From a bacterium (GTDB lineage: Bacteria > Planctomycetota > UBA11346), in contig JAIFKN010000046.1 in assembly GCA_020049615.1 (NCBI GenBank), forward strand, positions 1 to 15,135: 15,135 nt of DNA, read 5' to 3'. The notes beneath the pieces were generated by a model that saw nothing but the letters and a program-made list of their open reading frames with translations, ran no database searches and was not told the origin of the DNA. The position numbers and the translations under genes were made by a program. Numbering within the stretch: position 1 is the stretch's first letter; every line of letters begins with the position of its first letter. Below are positions 1 to 7,741 of this stretch, piece by piece.

Positions 1-306
1 ACCAAGTCGTTTCACTTTCAGCAGTGCATTTCACTCGGTGAATACCATGCGTTTAGTCGAAACCGGACTTCCTTAGTTGGACAGCAGTGAATTGATATAA
101 TTGATCGTGGATTTGGTTTCCGCAGCCCCCACCTTCACGGGAAACCGATCAGAAGGCAGAGGTTGTTGTATCCGCAAAGTCCTAGGCGAATTCACGCGGA
201 AGAAAGGATGTAACGGAGGCGACTGATTGCCTGGGGGACATGGTGCACTGGTGTCACCCGATGATGCGACCCCTCCCTTTCACAGTTTGAAATACCGCGT
301 TGAGTT
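1..306. other. Intergenic, no gene recognised
   Basis: This stretch is visibly richer in A and T than most of the window. Short open frames exist but give no recognisable protein and have no convincing ribosome binding site. The only signal noted is a perfect extended -10 hexamer near position 96, listed separately. No RNA gene or terminator-like hairpin was recognised. It lies downstream of the 3' end of the minus-strand gene that stops at 307. Confidence 0.6.
93..101 (+). promoter_or_regulatory. Possible extended -10 promoter element
   Basis: TGATATAAT matches the sigma-70 extended -10 pattern (TGN followed by TATAAT). No good -35 sits 16-18 bp upstream; TTGGAC at 77-82 is too close. No gene on the plus strand follows, so either it drives a short unseen transcript or it is chance in AT-richer DNA. 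Confidence 0.2.
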
Positions 307-1662
307 TTACCGGACCAGCAGCAGCGCGTTGCGCAATTCCCGCTCGTCGCCGGGCATCCAGTCCGCTCCCAAGCGGTTGCGTATGCGGGCTAGACCATCC
401 TGCCAACTGCGTCCAGTTGCCGATTCGTAGCTGGCGCACGGCTCGGCGTACCACGGTTGTGGCCAGGGCCTGATTTGCTCAACTGGTGGCGCGTCATGCT
501 CGGTCGGTCGCCCGGTCGCCCCTTCAGTGACCAGGCTGCCGACTGCATCGGCTTCAGTGTAGATACGGTGGATAGTACGACTGATGCGGGTGGCATCGGA
601 TTCGCTAACCACGCCGGTGTCAGTTGCCTGGTAGAACTGAACCGTCACACGGACAGGGAAGCGCTGGTCACGGACGAGGTTGCAGCCGTTGAGACCGATC
701 CAAGGACCCTCCAGTTGACCTGCCTGGACAACGGCCTGCTCCATGCCGCGTGGGGCACCTGATGACGGGACGCAATTGGCGCCATCCGCTTCTGCAGCCT
801 TTTCCAACATTGGCGCTGGCAGCATACGCCTATCGGAGACAACCAGCGGCACCTGGATGACGAGGACGCACGAGAGTCCGTCAGCGTCCTTCCCGTCCCC
901 CTGCGGCCGTCCTGGCCTTTGCTTACGGTTGGAGAAGCGGGTGGCCAGCAACCCAGCGCGATTGCCGTTGGCGTTGTGGAAAAGTCGCTGACCCCAGGCA
1001 TAACCGGCACTAAGCGAGGGATTGTTCTCCACCACCTGTGCCGAGGTGCCCTCGGGTGTGACCAGTATGGCGAGGACGGCGGGGCTGCCAAGGTGTGACT
1101 GGTAGTTGAACAAGACCGGAGCGAAGCGCATAGAACCCTCTGCCGCCACCGGCAGCAGACAGGCCTGGGCCGAGACCAACACACTACGGTCGCGATCCGC
1201 CAGCAGGCTGCCGGTGAGGGTCCCGGTCGGGGCATGCTGGTACATTCTGAAATCGCGTAAATAGTCATGCAATCCGATGGTGCGCAGGGGCTTGGCATGC
1301 TCATTGCCCACTGGCACCCGCACCTGGCCGATCTGAATATCGGCTGAGGCGTCGGAAAAATTGGGAAAGCGAATAACCGGAAGGAGCGGACTACCGTGAG
1401 CGGCAACCACCGGTTGGATGGTCAGATCGCTGATGTTGGGGCCGACCGAAGACCCCTTCCATCGTCCGGTGTCCTCCCAGGTCAGCGACAGCACCTCCAG
1501 CCCTCGGTTACGGAAGATGGCTTGGACGCCGGCATCATTGGCGATGCCGGCGACGACCTCTACCAAGTTGCGCTGGTCCGGATGCGGCCACGGCATGATC
1601 TCGGGTCCGATGGCAGATGAGGCATAGGCAGCGGTTGCGAGTAGGGTGATGACGACGCGCAT
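307..1662 (-). CDS. Exported protein of unknown function
   Basis: A 451-residue protein that I cannot assign to a named family. The start at 1662 is chosen because AAGGA lies 7 bases upstream and because it places a short hydrophobic signal-like stretch at the N-terminus (MRVVITLLATAAYASSAIG); the in-frame ATG at 1683 would only add seven residues. The rest is soluble-looking, with no membrane segment or obvious catalytic motif. Blocks such as WEDTGRWKGSSVGPNISD, VLFNYQS, EGTSAQV, WGQRLFHN, RFPVRVTVQFYQATDTGVVS and GRPTEHD look like conserved motifs of an uncharacterised family rather than random frame, and I have the impression of having seen similar hypothetical proteins; this was not checked. 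Codon and base use are less GC-rich than in the phn genes next door, so recent acquisition is possible. It is probably monocistronic. Confidence 0.75.
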   Translation of the reverse strand: MRVVITLLATAAYASSAIGPEIMPWPHPDQRNLVEVVAGIANDAGVQAIFRNRGLEVLSLTWEDTGRWKGSSVGPNISDLTIQPVVAAHGSPLLPVIRFPNFSDASADIQIGQVRVPVGNEHAKPLRTIGLHDYLRDFRMYQHAPTGTLTGSLLADRDRSVLVSAQACLLPVAAEGSMRFAPVLFNYQSHLGSPAVLAILVTPEGTSAQVVENNPSLSAGYAWGQRLFHNANGNRAGLLATRFSNRKQRPGRPQGDGKDADGLSCVLVIQVPLVVSDRRMLPAPMLEKAAEADGANCVPSSGAPRGMEQAVVQAGQLEGPWIGLNGCNLVRDQRFPVRVTVQFYQATDTGVVSESDATRISRTIHRIYTEADAVGSLVTEGATGRPTEHDAPPVEQIRPWPQPWYAEPCASYESATGRSWQDGLARIRNRLGADWMPGDERELRNALLLVR

Positions 1663-1730
1663 AGTAGGGTCCTTGTATGGCATCTACGGCTGACGGGTCG
1701 AGACCTTAGCGGCTTTCGGACCCGATGGGT

Positions 1731-1769
1731 GCGGACGAATGCGGCGACTTCCGCCACGCGCATGCGGCG
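1731..1769 (-). pseudogene. Remnant copy of the PstS-like gene
   Basis: By hand alignment, 35 of 39 bases match 2487-2525 inside the PstS-like gene, in the same orientation. Translated on the minus strand it gives [12 protein letters not shown], against [12 protein letters not shown] in the intact gene. Similarity fades quickly on both sides. It begins about 80 bp past the intact gene's stop, so it looks like the last recognisable piece of an old tandem duplicate or a small segmental copy. Confidence 0.6.
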
Positions 1770-1850
1770 GTGGCGTCGAATAGCGTACCGGAATCAAGAA
1801 AAGAAGAAGGAACCAGGATCGTTGTCGCACGATGGCGTGCTAGGGGGCCC

Positions 1851-2843
1851 CTAGAGGCCGAGCCAGGTCCGCTGCGCCGTGCACCAGGCGGCGGGCAGCG
1901 GGATCAGCCCGTCCTTGGCGACGATCTCCTGGCCCACACGGCTGAGCACCAGGCGCAGGAACTCGGCTACCGCCAGCGACGGCGCCTGGTCGGGCGGCAG
2001 GTCGAGGTAGATGTAGAGCAGGCGGCCGAGGGGATAGCGCGTCGGATCGCAGGGCACCGGCGCGATCGGCGGCGAGGCGGCGTCGACGGCGATGGGCACG
2101 GCGCGGATGGCGCCACCGCCGCCTCCGGCGCCTGAATATGCGATGCCACCGGCGTCGCGCGCCACGGCCGGCAGGGTCGGGCCACTTGGCGATTCACGAA
2201 CCTCGGGATGATAGGGGCCGCGTTGCATCACCGTCTCGCGGAAGTGGCCGTAGGCGCCGCTCCCCGAGTTCCTGCCGTAGCGGGTGACCGGCAGGTCCGG
2301 GAGAGCCAGGTCGGGCCGGACCAGATCCCGCCAGCGCTGCACCGGCGGATGGCAGCGCCGGCGCTCGGCGCTGAACAGCGCATCGATCTCGGCCAGGGTC
2401 AGGTGGTCGATCGGGTTGTCGCGATGGACGTAGACGGCGAGGGCATCGGCGGCGACCACCACCTCGGTCGGTGGGTAGGAGCGGGCGCGGACGAACGCGG
2501 CGACTTCCGCCGGCCGCATGCGGCGGGCCATGGTTCCGAAGTGGGCGATGCGTTCGATGAGCGCGGATGGGGCCGTGCTGCCGCCTTTGCCCTCGATCTG
2601 GACGGTGATCCGCGGGTGCGCCGTAAGCATCGCCTCGGCCCACAGGGTCATGATGTTGTTCATGGTGTCGGTGCCGAACTCGTTCAGATTGTCGGCCAAC
2701 GGAGCCCGCGGCACCCACGCCGGCAGGGCCGGATCCAGCTCCGCCCGCGCCTCGCCCCACGGCGGCAGGTCGGCCCGACGCGGTTGCGCGTCCTCGCCAG
2801 CGGACAGCCCGATGAACACCAGCGCCAGCAGCATCAAGCGCAT
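1851..2843 (-). CDS. PstS-like phosphate ABC transporter substrate-binding protein
   Basis: A predicted periplasmic binding protein of 330 residues in the PBP-like phosphate family. The start at 2843 gives a clean signal peptide ([19 protein letters not shown]); an upstream TTG at 2876 would add a polar leader and is less likely. The stretch [15 protein letters not shown] near residue 55, then a [11 protein letters not shown] loop and [13 protein letters not shown], match the conserved ligand-cradle order of PstS proteins. [17 protein letters not shown] around residues 185-200 and the late GIAYSGAG are also typical. It is a lone gene with no pstC, pstA or pstB nearby, and is divergent from phnD across a promoter with Pho-box-like repeats, so it may serve a distant permease, act as a phosphate scavenger or sense phosphate. 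Phosphate itself is inferred; other oxyanions are possible. Confidence 0.85.
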   Translation of the reverse strand: MRLMLLALVFIGLSAGEDAQPRRADLPPWGEARAELDPALPAWVPRAPLADNLNEFGTDTMNNIMTLWAEAMLTAHPRITVQIEGKGGSTAPSALIERIAHFGTMARRMRPAEVAAFVRARSYPPTEVVVAADALAVYVHRDNPIDHLTLAEIDALFSAERRRCHPPVQRWRDLVRPDLALPDLPVTRYGRNSGSGAYGHFRETVMQRGPYHPEVRESPSGPTLPAVARDAGGIAYSGAGGGGGAIRAVPIAVDAASPPIAPVPCDPTRYPLGRLLYIYLDLPPDQAPSLAVAEFLRLVLSRVGQEIVAKDGLIPLPAAWCTAQRTWLGL

Positions 2844-2895
2844 GCAGCAACCATCCGGGGGACGTGGAGGGCGCAAGCGTGCACGAGCGGCATTC

Positions 2896-2928
2896 CTTCA
2901 CGTACGCCTCACGATTCCTTCATGGAAC
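2896..2928. promoter_or_regulatory. Pho-box-like triple direct repeat
   Basis: Three 7-bp units, CTTCACG (2896-2902), CCTCACG (2907-2913) and CTTCATG (2918-2924), start exactly 11 bp apart. The classical PhoB site is CTGTCAT-like heptamers repeated every 11 bp, so spacing and sequence both fit. It lies between the divergent PstS-like gene and phnD, whose start is 39 bp beyond the last unit. No clear -10 box was seen. PhoB binding is inferred. Confidence 0.6.
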
Positions 2929-2962
2929 GGTCCGACGAACCCTGCCCACCGGAGGTCAGTCC

Positions 2963-3910
2963 ATGCTGCGTCTGCTCACCGCCCTGCTCCTGGCCGTCAC
3001 CGCCCTGTGCGCCGGCGAGGCCAAGAGCCCGCTCGATCCCCGCTTCACCGACGCCGACGGCGACATGGTTGCCGACGCGCCGACCGATCCGGCGCAGCTG
3101 GTCGACCCCGACATCCTCGTCTTCGCCTACACCCCGGTCGAGGATCCGGCGGTGTACCGCGGGGTGTGGAAGGAATTCATCGAGCATCTCGAGAAGACCA
3201 CCGGCAAGAAGGTGCAGTTCTTCCCGGTGCAGAGCAACGCCGCCCAGCTCGAGGCGATGCGCGCCGGCCGCCTGCATGTCACCGGTTTCAACACCGGCAG
3301 CGTGCCGACCGCGGTCAACCTCTGCGGCTTCGTGCCCTTCACCATGATGGCGGCCAAGGATGGCAGCTACGGCTACGAGATGGAGATCATCGTGCCCGCC
3401 GACTCGGCGATCACAGCGGTGCCGGACCTGCGCGGCAAGCGCCTCGCCTTCACCTCGCCGACCTCGAACTCCGGCTTCAAGGCGCCGTCGGTGCTGCTCA
3501 AGGCCGAGTTCGGCATCGACCCCGAGAAGGACTGCACGCCGGTGTTCTCGGGCAAGCACGACAACTCCATCCTCGGTGTGGCCAACAAGGACTACGATGC
3601 CGCCGCCATCGCCAACTCGGTGCTGACGCGGATGGCCGCGCGCGGGGCGGTGGACAAGGCCAAGCTGCGCACGATCTACAAGTCGCAGACCTTCCCCACC
3701 ACCGGCTACGGCCACGTCCACAATCTCAAGCCGGAGCTGGCGGCCAAGGTTCGTGCGGCGTTCACCTCCTTCGTCTGGGAGGGCACCGCCCTGCACAAGG
3801 AGTTCGCGGCCCAGGACCAGACCACCTTCATCCCCATCACCTTCAAGGAGCACTGGGCGGTGGTGCGGAAGATCGACGAGGCGATGGGCATCACCTACCA
3901 GATCAAGTAG
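2963..3910 (+). CDS. phnD: PhnD-type phosphonate/phosphite ABC transporter binding protein
   Basis: A 315-residue periplasmic binding protein of the PhnD/PtxB family that would capture phosphonates, phosphite or a related phosphorus oxyanion and deliver it to PhnE1-PhnE2. The start at 2963 is set by GGAGG at 2951-2955 and by the signal peptide [20 protein letters not shown]; longer in-frame starts lack both. After the signal there is an acidic [11 protein letters not shown] segment (residues 28-38), then the core beginning [19 protein letters not shown], the [11 protein letters not shown] segment, the [15 protein letters not shown] ligand loop and the [20 protein letters not shown] block typical of the family. 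It is the first gene of a four-gene operon, and its stop overlaps the phnC GTG start by one base. Regulation by phosphate starvation is suggested by the upstream repeats. The exact ligand cannot be read from the sequence. Confidence 0.93.
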   Translation: MLRLLTALLLAVTALCAGEAKSPLDPRFTDADGDMVADAPTDPAQLVDPDILVFAYTPVEDPAVYRGVWKEFIEHLEKTTGKKVQFFPVQSNAAQLEAMRAGRLHVTGFNTGSVPTAVNLCGFVPFTMMAAKDGSYGYEMEIIVPADSAITAVPDLRGKRLAFTSPTSNSGFKAPSVLLKAEFGIDPEKDCTPVFSGKHDNSILGVANKDYDAAAIANSVLTRMAARGAVDKAKLRTIYKSQTFPTTGYGHVHNLKPELAAKVRAAFTSFVWEGTALHKEFAAQDQTTFIPITFKEHWAVVRKIDEAMGITYQIK

Positions 3911-4716
3911 TGCTGGAGATCCGCGGACTCGCCAAGCGCTACGGCGGCGGCGACCCCGCCCTGCGCGGGGTCGACCTGTCGGTGAGCGCCGACAGCGTGG
4001 TGGCCCTGATCGGGCCGTCGGGGTCGGGCAAGAGCACGCTGATCCGCTGCATCAACCGCCTGGTCGAGCCGAGCGCCGGCAGCGTCGTCCTCGACGGCGT
4101 CGAGCTGACCCGCCTGGGCGGCGCCGGCCTGCGTGCGGCGCGGCGCCGCATCGGCATGATCTTCCAGGAGCATGCCCTGATCGAGCGCCTGACGGTGATG
4201 GAGAACCTGCTCTCCGGGCGCCTCGGCTCGGTCGGCTTCTTCCGCGCCTGGTTGCGACGCTTTCCGTCCACGGACATCGAGGCCGCCTTCGCCCTGCTCG
4301 AGCGCGTCGGCCTGGGCGGCCTGCACGACCGCCGCGCCGACGCCCTGTCCGGCGGCCAGCGTCAGCGAGTCGGCATCGCCCGGGCGCTGATGCAGCGGCC
4401 GTCGCTGCTGCTGGTCGATGAGCCGACCGCCAGCCTCGACCCGAAGACCTCGCGCAGCGTCATGCGCCTGATCACCGGCCTGGCGCGCGAGCGCGGCCTG
4501 GCGGTGATCGTCAACATGCACGATGTGCCGCTGGCCCTGCGCTTCGCCGACCGCGTCGTCGGCCTGCACGCCGGGGCCATCGTCCACGATGGTCCGCCGG
4601 CCTCGGTGAGCGAAGAGGTGCTGACACGCATCTACGGCGCCGAGGACTGGCTCGGCACCGCCGCTGAAGGGGAGGCTGAGGAGGACGAGGCCACCGCTCC
4701 CGCTGCGGAGGCGTGA
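3910..4716 (+). CDS. phnC: Phosphonate ABC transporter ATP-binding protein
   Basis: A 268-residue ATPase that powers the importer. The GTG at 3910 overlaps the phnD stop (TAGTG), giving [14 protein letters not shown], the usual beginning of an ABC domain; no separate Shine-Dalgarno is seen, so translational coupling is likely. Motifs in order: Walker [10 protein letters not shown] (35-43), Q-loop glutamine at 86 (IGMIFQE), signature LSGGQ (146-150) followed by [10 protein letters not shown], Walker B LLLVDE (166-171) and H-loop His204 (NMHD). All catalytic positions are intact. The last 18 or so residues form an acidic, alanine-rich tail ([16 protein letters not shown]) beyond the usual domain end. 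Its stop overlaps the phnE1 ATG (TGATG). PhnC is assigned by the phnD and phnE neighbours; the ABC domain alone would not distinguish it. Confidence 0.94.
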   Translation: MLEIRGLAKRYGGGDPALRGVDLSVSADSVVALIGPSGSGKSTLIRCINRLVEPSAGSVVLDGVELTRLGGAGLRAARRRIGMIFQEHALIERLTVMENLLSGRLGSVGFFRAWLRRFPSTDIEAAFALLERVGLGGLHDRRADALSGGQRQRVGIARALMQRPSLLLVDEPTASLDPKTSRSVMRLITGLARERGLAVIVNMHDVPLALRFADRVVGLHAGAIVHDGPPASVSEEVLTRIYGAEDWLGTAAEGEAEEDEATAPAAEA

Positions 4717-5507
4717 TGGTCCCGGCCCGCTGGCGCCCGCCGCCGCTGATCGCAAACCCGCGGCTGCGCTGGGGGCTGTACGCGCTCGGCCTTGCCTACC
4801 TGGTGGCGGCCGTCGCCACGGTCGAGATCGACTGGGCGCGGCTGGCGCAGGGCGTCGAGCGCGGCTGGCGCTTCGTCGCCGCCTTCCTCGCCCCGGACTT
4901 CCTCACCCGCTGGCGCGACATCGCCGCCGGCGTGCTGGAGAGCCTGGCGATGACCGCCATCGCCACCGTGGTCGGCGTGGCGCTGGCCATCCCGGTCGGC
5001 TACTGCGCGGCGCGCAACCTGGTGCCGCTGCCGGTCTACCTCGCCGCCCGCGCCTGCATCGGCCTCAGCCGCACCTTCCCCGAGATCATCATCGCCATCG
5101 TGCTGGTGGCGATGTTCGGCTTCGGGCCGTTCGCCGGCTTCCTCACCCTCGCCTTCGCCAGCATCGGCTTCATCGGCAAGCTGCTCGCCGAGGAGATCGA
5201 GGCCTGCGACCGCCAGACCCTGGAGGCGATGCGCGCGACCGGCGCCGGCTGGTTCACCACCCTGCTGTACGCGGTGCATCCGCAGGTGAAGCCGCGCCTG
5301 ATCGGCCTGGCGCTGTACCGGCTCGACATCAACTTTCGCGAGTCGGCGATCATCGGTGTGGTCGGGGCCGGCGGCATCGGCGACACCCTCGCCACCACCT
5401 TCGACCGCTACGAGTACGCCAGCTCGGCCGCCATCCTGCTCATCATCATCGGCATCGTCCTCGCCTGCGAGTACGCCTCGGGTTTCATCCGGAAGCGGTT
5501 CATCTGA
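4716..5507 (+). CDS. phnE: Phosphonate ABC transporter permease, first subunit
   Basis: A 263-residue inner-membrane permease. The ATG at 4716 overlaps the phnC stop (TGATG) with GGAGG at 4707-4711; a GTG one codon earlier is also possible. Hydrophobic segments include about residues 19-37, 75-100, 122-155 (EIIIAIVLVAMFGFGPF and following) and 235-255. The cytoplasmic coupling loop, EEIEACDRQTLEAMRATGAG followed by HPQV, is the EAA motif that contacts PhnC. The segment DINFRESAIIGVVGAGGIG is the conserved C-terminal part of PhnE. It would pair with the second PhnE encoded next, forming a heterodimeric channel for substrate delivered by PhnD. Its stop overlaps the next ATG by one base, so the four genes form one tight operon. 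Confidence 0.93.
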   Translation: MVPARWRPPPLIANPRLRWGLYALGLAYLVAAVATVEIDWARLAQGVERGWRFVAAFLAPDFLTRWRDIAAGVLESLAMTAIATVVGVALAIPVGYCAARNLVPLPVYLAARACIGLSRTFPEIIIAIVLVAMFGFGPFAGFLTLAFASIGFIGKLLAEEIEACDRQTLEAMRATGAGWFTTLLYAVHPQVKPRLIGLALYRLDINFRESAIIGVVGAGGIGDTLATTFDRYEYASSAAILLIIIGIVLACEYASGFIRKRFI

Positions 5508-6322
5508 TGCCGGCCGTGCCGCATCGCGATGGCCGCCCGCACTGGGTCCGCTACGGCTGGGGCGTCCGCCTGGCGCGCTATGCCGGGCTGCTGCTGGCGC
5601 TGCTCGTCCTGCTGCTGTGCTGGCGCTACGTCTCCGAGCGCACCATCTGGGCGTTCGTCCTCGACGCGCCGGCCACCGCCCTCGACATCGGCTCGCGCGC
5701 CGTCCCGCCCGATCTCGGCTACGTCACCCGCATCGGCCGCGCCACCTGGGACACGGTGAACACCGCCACCCTCGGCACCCTGCTGGGCATGGTCCTGGCG
5801 GTGCCATTCGCCTTCCTCGCCGCCCGGCCGACCACCCCGCACGGCGCGGTGCGCGCCCTGGCGCTGCTCGTCATCGTCGCCTCGCGCTCGATCAATTCGC
5901 TGGTGTGGGCGCTGCTCTTCGTCGCCATCCTCGGCCCCGGCGTGCTCGCCGGCATCCTCGCCATCGGCCTGCGCTCGATCGGCTTCATCGGCAAGCTGCT
6001 CTACGAGGCGATCGAGGAGATCGACCCGGCCCAGGTCGAGGCGATCCGCGCCACCGGCGCCAGCCCGCCGCTGGTGCTGGCCTACGGCATCGCGCCGCAG
6101 GTGATGCCCGCCTTCGCCGGAATCAGCGTGTTCCGCTGGGACATCAACATCCGCGAGAGCGCCATCCTCGGCCTGGTCGGCGCCGGCGGCCTTGGCCTGC
6201 ACCTCGATGACTCCGTCTCGCGCCTGGCCTGGAACCAGACCGCGACCATCCTGCTGGTGATTCTCGCCCTGGTGGCGGTCAGCGAGTGGGTCTCGGCGAC
6301 GGTGCGGCGGCGCTACATCTAG
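5507..6322 (+). CDS. phnE: Phosphonate ABC transporter permease, second subunit
   Basis: A 271-residue permease that begins at the ATG overlapping the first phnE stop (TGATG). After a short basic leader there is a strong membrane segment (about residues 25-40, YAGLLLALLVLLLCW), then further segments near 90-105, 115-150 and 245-262. The EAA loop reads EAIEEIDPAQVEAIRATGAS followed by APQV, and the C-terminal block DINIRESAILGLVGAGGLG closely parallels that of the preceding gene, so the two are paralogous halves. Two-PhnE operons (phnCDE1E2) are a known arrangement. No C-P lyase, phosphonatase or ptxD gene follows, so degradation of the imported compound must be encoded elsewhere. No strong terminator hairpin was found after the stop. 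Confidence 0.93.
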   Translation: MPAVPHRDGRPHWVRYGWGVRLARYAGLLLALLVLLLCWRYVSERTIWAFVLDAPATALDIGSRAVPPDLGYVTRIGRATWDTVNTATLGTLLGMVLAVPFAFLAARPTTPHGAVRALALLVIVASRSINSLVWALLFVAILGPGVLAGILAIGLRSIGFIGKLLYEAIEEIDPAQVEAIRATGASPPLVLAYGIAPQVMPAFAGISVFRWDINIRESAILGLVGAGGLGLHLDDSVSRLAWNQTATILLVILALVAVSEWVSATVRRRYI

Positions 6323-6339
6323 GGGGTCTGGGCACGGCC

Positions 6340-6411
6340 TCAGCGCGTGGCGTGCAAGTCGCAGCAGTGGAAGCCTTCGGCGCCGCTCAGGAAGAGGCAG
6401 CTGTCGGCCAG
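6340..6411 (-). other. Coding-like in-frame tail beyond the ankyrin gene
   Basis: After the ankyrin gene's TGA the same frame stays open for 39 more codons. Its last 24 codons have almost only G or C in third position and read ADSCLFLSGAEGFHCCDLH before a stop at 6340. It could be a relic of a longer C-terminus, a fragment of another gene, or chance in GC-rich DNA. I do not recognise the peptide. Confidence 0.2.
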
Positions 6412-6459
6412 GGGCGGGGACGGTCGTGGGGGAGGGTCGTCGATAATCCCGGGGACGTT

Positions 6460-7203
6460 TCAGACCGATGGGCCGGCGAGTTCGTCGTGGGACCAGCCAG
6501 CGCCATGGTCGTAGCTGCTTCGACGTTGGGGATGGATGCTGTGCGTGCCGTAGCAGAGGCGCCTGAGGATGTCGTCGGGTCGCAGGTGCCAGCTCGCCCA
6601 AGCCAGAGAGGTACGCCCGTGGGTGTCGAGTGCCTCGCGTGTGGCGCCGGCGGCGAGCAGCCCGTCTATCACCGCCACCGAGGCGAAGGCTGCAGCGCGA
6701 TGCAGTGCGGTCTCCCCGCATGCCGTCACGTCGCGCATGAAGCTGTCGAGACGGGCGCCGGGCACCGTCCGGGCACCGACATCGGCACCGGCTGCGATCA
6801 AGCGCAGTGCGATGCGTTCGTGAGCTGGCCGATTGGCTCGGCACAGCGCTGCGTGAAGGGCGGTCTCACCGCTGGCCTCATCAAACGAACGCGGATCGGC
6901 ACCCTGTGCCAGGCACCAATCGACGACCCGTTCGTGTGCATGGAAGGCGGCGGCGCGCAGACCCAGATCGGGGCCTAGATCGGTTCGCCGTGCGCCCGCG
7001 GCGAGCAGTAGTCTCATGGCCGTCAGATCGCCATGGTGAGCGCACCACGCGAGTGCCGACATGCCATGCTGATCGACGGCGACCGCGCCGCCGGGAAGCG
7101 CTGACAGGTCAACTGCGATATCGGTCCGGCCACGGGCCAGGCCGACCATGCATGTCGCGATGTCCATGCTGGCGCATGCTGCAGGGTTTTGCTGCTCGGC
7201 CAT
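6460..7203 (-). CDS. Ankyrin-repeat protein
   Basis: A predicted cytoplasmic protein of 247 residues built of ankyrin repeats, which serve as protein-binding surfaces. Repeat signatures are clear: GMSALAWCAHHGDLTAMRLLLAAGA, then LGLRAAAFHAHERVVDWCLAQGA, SGETALHAALC with IALRLIAAGAD, CGETALHRAAAFASVAVIDGLLAAGA, and finally HGRTSLAWASWHLRPDDILRRLCYG. The start at 7203 (MAEQQNPAACASM) is chosen because it begins just before conserved-looking sequence; no Shine-Dalgarno is visible, and Met13 is an alternative. There is no signal peptide or membrane segment. It lies 53 bp downstream of the DUF2934-like gene on the same strand, so the two may be cotranscribed. Partner and role are unknown. Confidence 0.8.
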   Translation of the reverse strand: MAEQQNPAACASMDIATCMVGLARGRTDIAVDLSALPGGAVAVDQHGMSALAWCAHHGDLTAMRLLLAAGARRTDLGPDLGLRAAAFHAHERVVDWCLAQGADPRSFDEASGETALHAALCRANRPAHERIALRLIAAGADVGARTVPGARLDSFMRDVTACGETALHRAAAFASVAVIDGLLAAGATREALDTHGRTSLAWASWHLRPDDILRRLCYGTHSIHPQRRSSYDHGAGWSHDELAGPSV

Positions 7204-7256
7204 GGGAAGATCGATCCGGTCAGGGGATGCCCGGCCACCATGCGAGAAGTCGTCGG

Positions 7257-7502
7257 CTACGTCCGCTGGGCGATGGCCCTGCTCCGGGCTGCCTGGAGCA
7301 GGGCCTCGGCTTCGATCCAATGCTCTACGTCATGCCCGTGGCGCGATCCCTGCTCGAGGAACCGATGATATGCGACCTGGGAGACCTGGCCGGTGTTCGC
7401 CGCAGGTGCGGTGCCTTCCGTGTTGTAGGAGTTGGTTCGATCCGCATGCGGGACGATATCGAGGGAATCGTCCACCAGTTTCTGCTGCGTTGTGGGTTTC
7501 AT
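7257..7502 (-). CDS. Small DUF2934-like protein
   Basis: An 81-residue protein whose central part, AYHRFLEQGSRHGHDVEHW, followed by IEAEALL, matches the short helical DUF2934 pattern (aromatic, then RG, then HGHD, then W and EAE). The N-terminal 35 residues are polar and probably disordered. Function of the family is unknown; such proteins are often encoded near stress or plant-type regulatory genes. The start at 7502 is the only ATG in frame before the domain, though no Shine-Dalgarno precedes it. It is encoded upstream of the ankyrin gene on the same strand. Confidence 0.7.
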   Translation of the reverse strand: MKPTTQQKLVDDSLDIVPHADRTNSYNTEGTAPAANTGQVSQVAYHRFLEQGSRHGHDVEHWIEAEALLQAARSRAIAQRT

Positions 7503-7580
7503 GCCAGGAGTCTATCAGATCGGTCGGATCGGCCGCCATGGGGTATATGCCTGCCTGGCGTGGCGCCGATCCCCAGCGGC

Positions 7581-7714
7581 TTCGACCTCTACAACCTCGC
7601 TGAGGATCCGCACGAGACGAGCAGCCTCGCCACCGCCAGCCCGATAACGACGCGGCCCTGCAGAAGCGCCATGACGAGTCTGACAAGGAATCGGCGAAGC
7701 CGCTGCTGGGCTGA
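7581..7714 (+). pseudogene. Sulfatase C-terminal remnant, frameshifted
   Basis: The plus-strand reading FDLYNLAEDPHETSSLATAS (7581-7640) is the hallmark near the C-terminus of type I sulfatases and related arylsulfatase-like enzymes (LYDLxxDPxExxNLA). Shifting frame close to 7640 continues as PDNDAALQKRHDESDKESAK and then PLLG before TGA at 7712-7714, a plausible sulfatase tail. Nothing upstream matches the catalytic domain, and no start or CxPSR-type active site exists here. It is therefore a relic of a mostly deleted gene. Confidence 0.6.
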
Positions 7715-7741
7715 TCAAAATCGGGCAGCTACCGCCAATCT

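Noticed and set aside
1840..1854. Perfect 15-bp palindrome CTAGGGGGCCCCTAG over the PstS-like stop codon
   Set aside because: Arms are separated by one base, so no stable RNA hairpin forms, and there is no U-run; kept neither as terminator nor as operator.
2208..3347. 379-codon plus-strand open frame running into phnD
   Set aside because: The first half is antisense to the PstS-like gene and the second is the wrong frame of phnD; no motif supports it.
5408..6844. 478-codon open frame on the minus strand
   Set aside because: It crosses the phnE genes in antisense, and the product is low-complexity Arg/Asp/Gly-rich; it is a GC-rich shadow frame.
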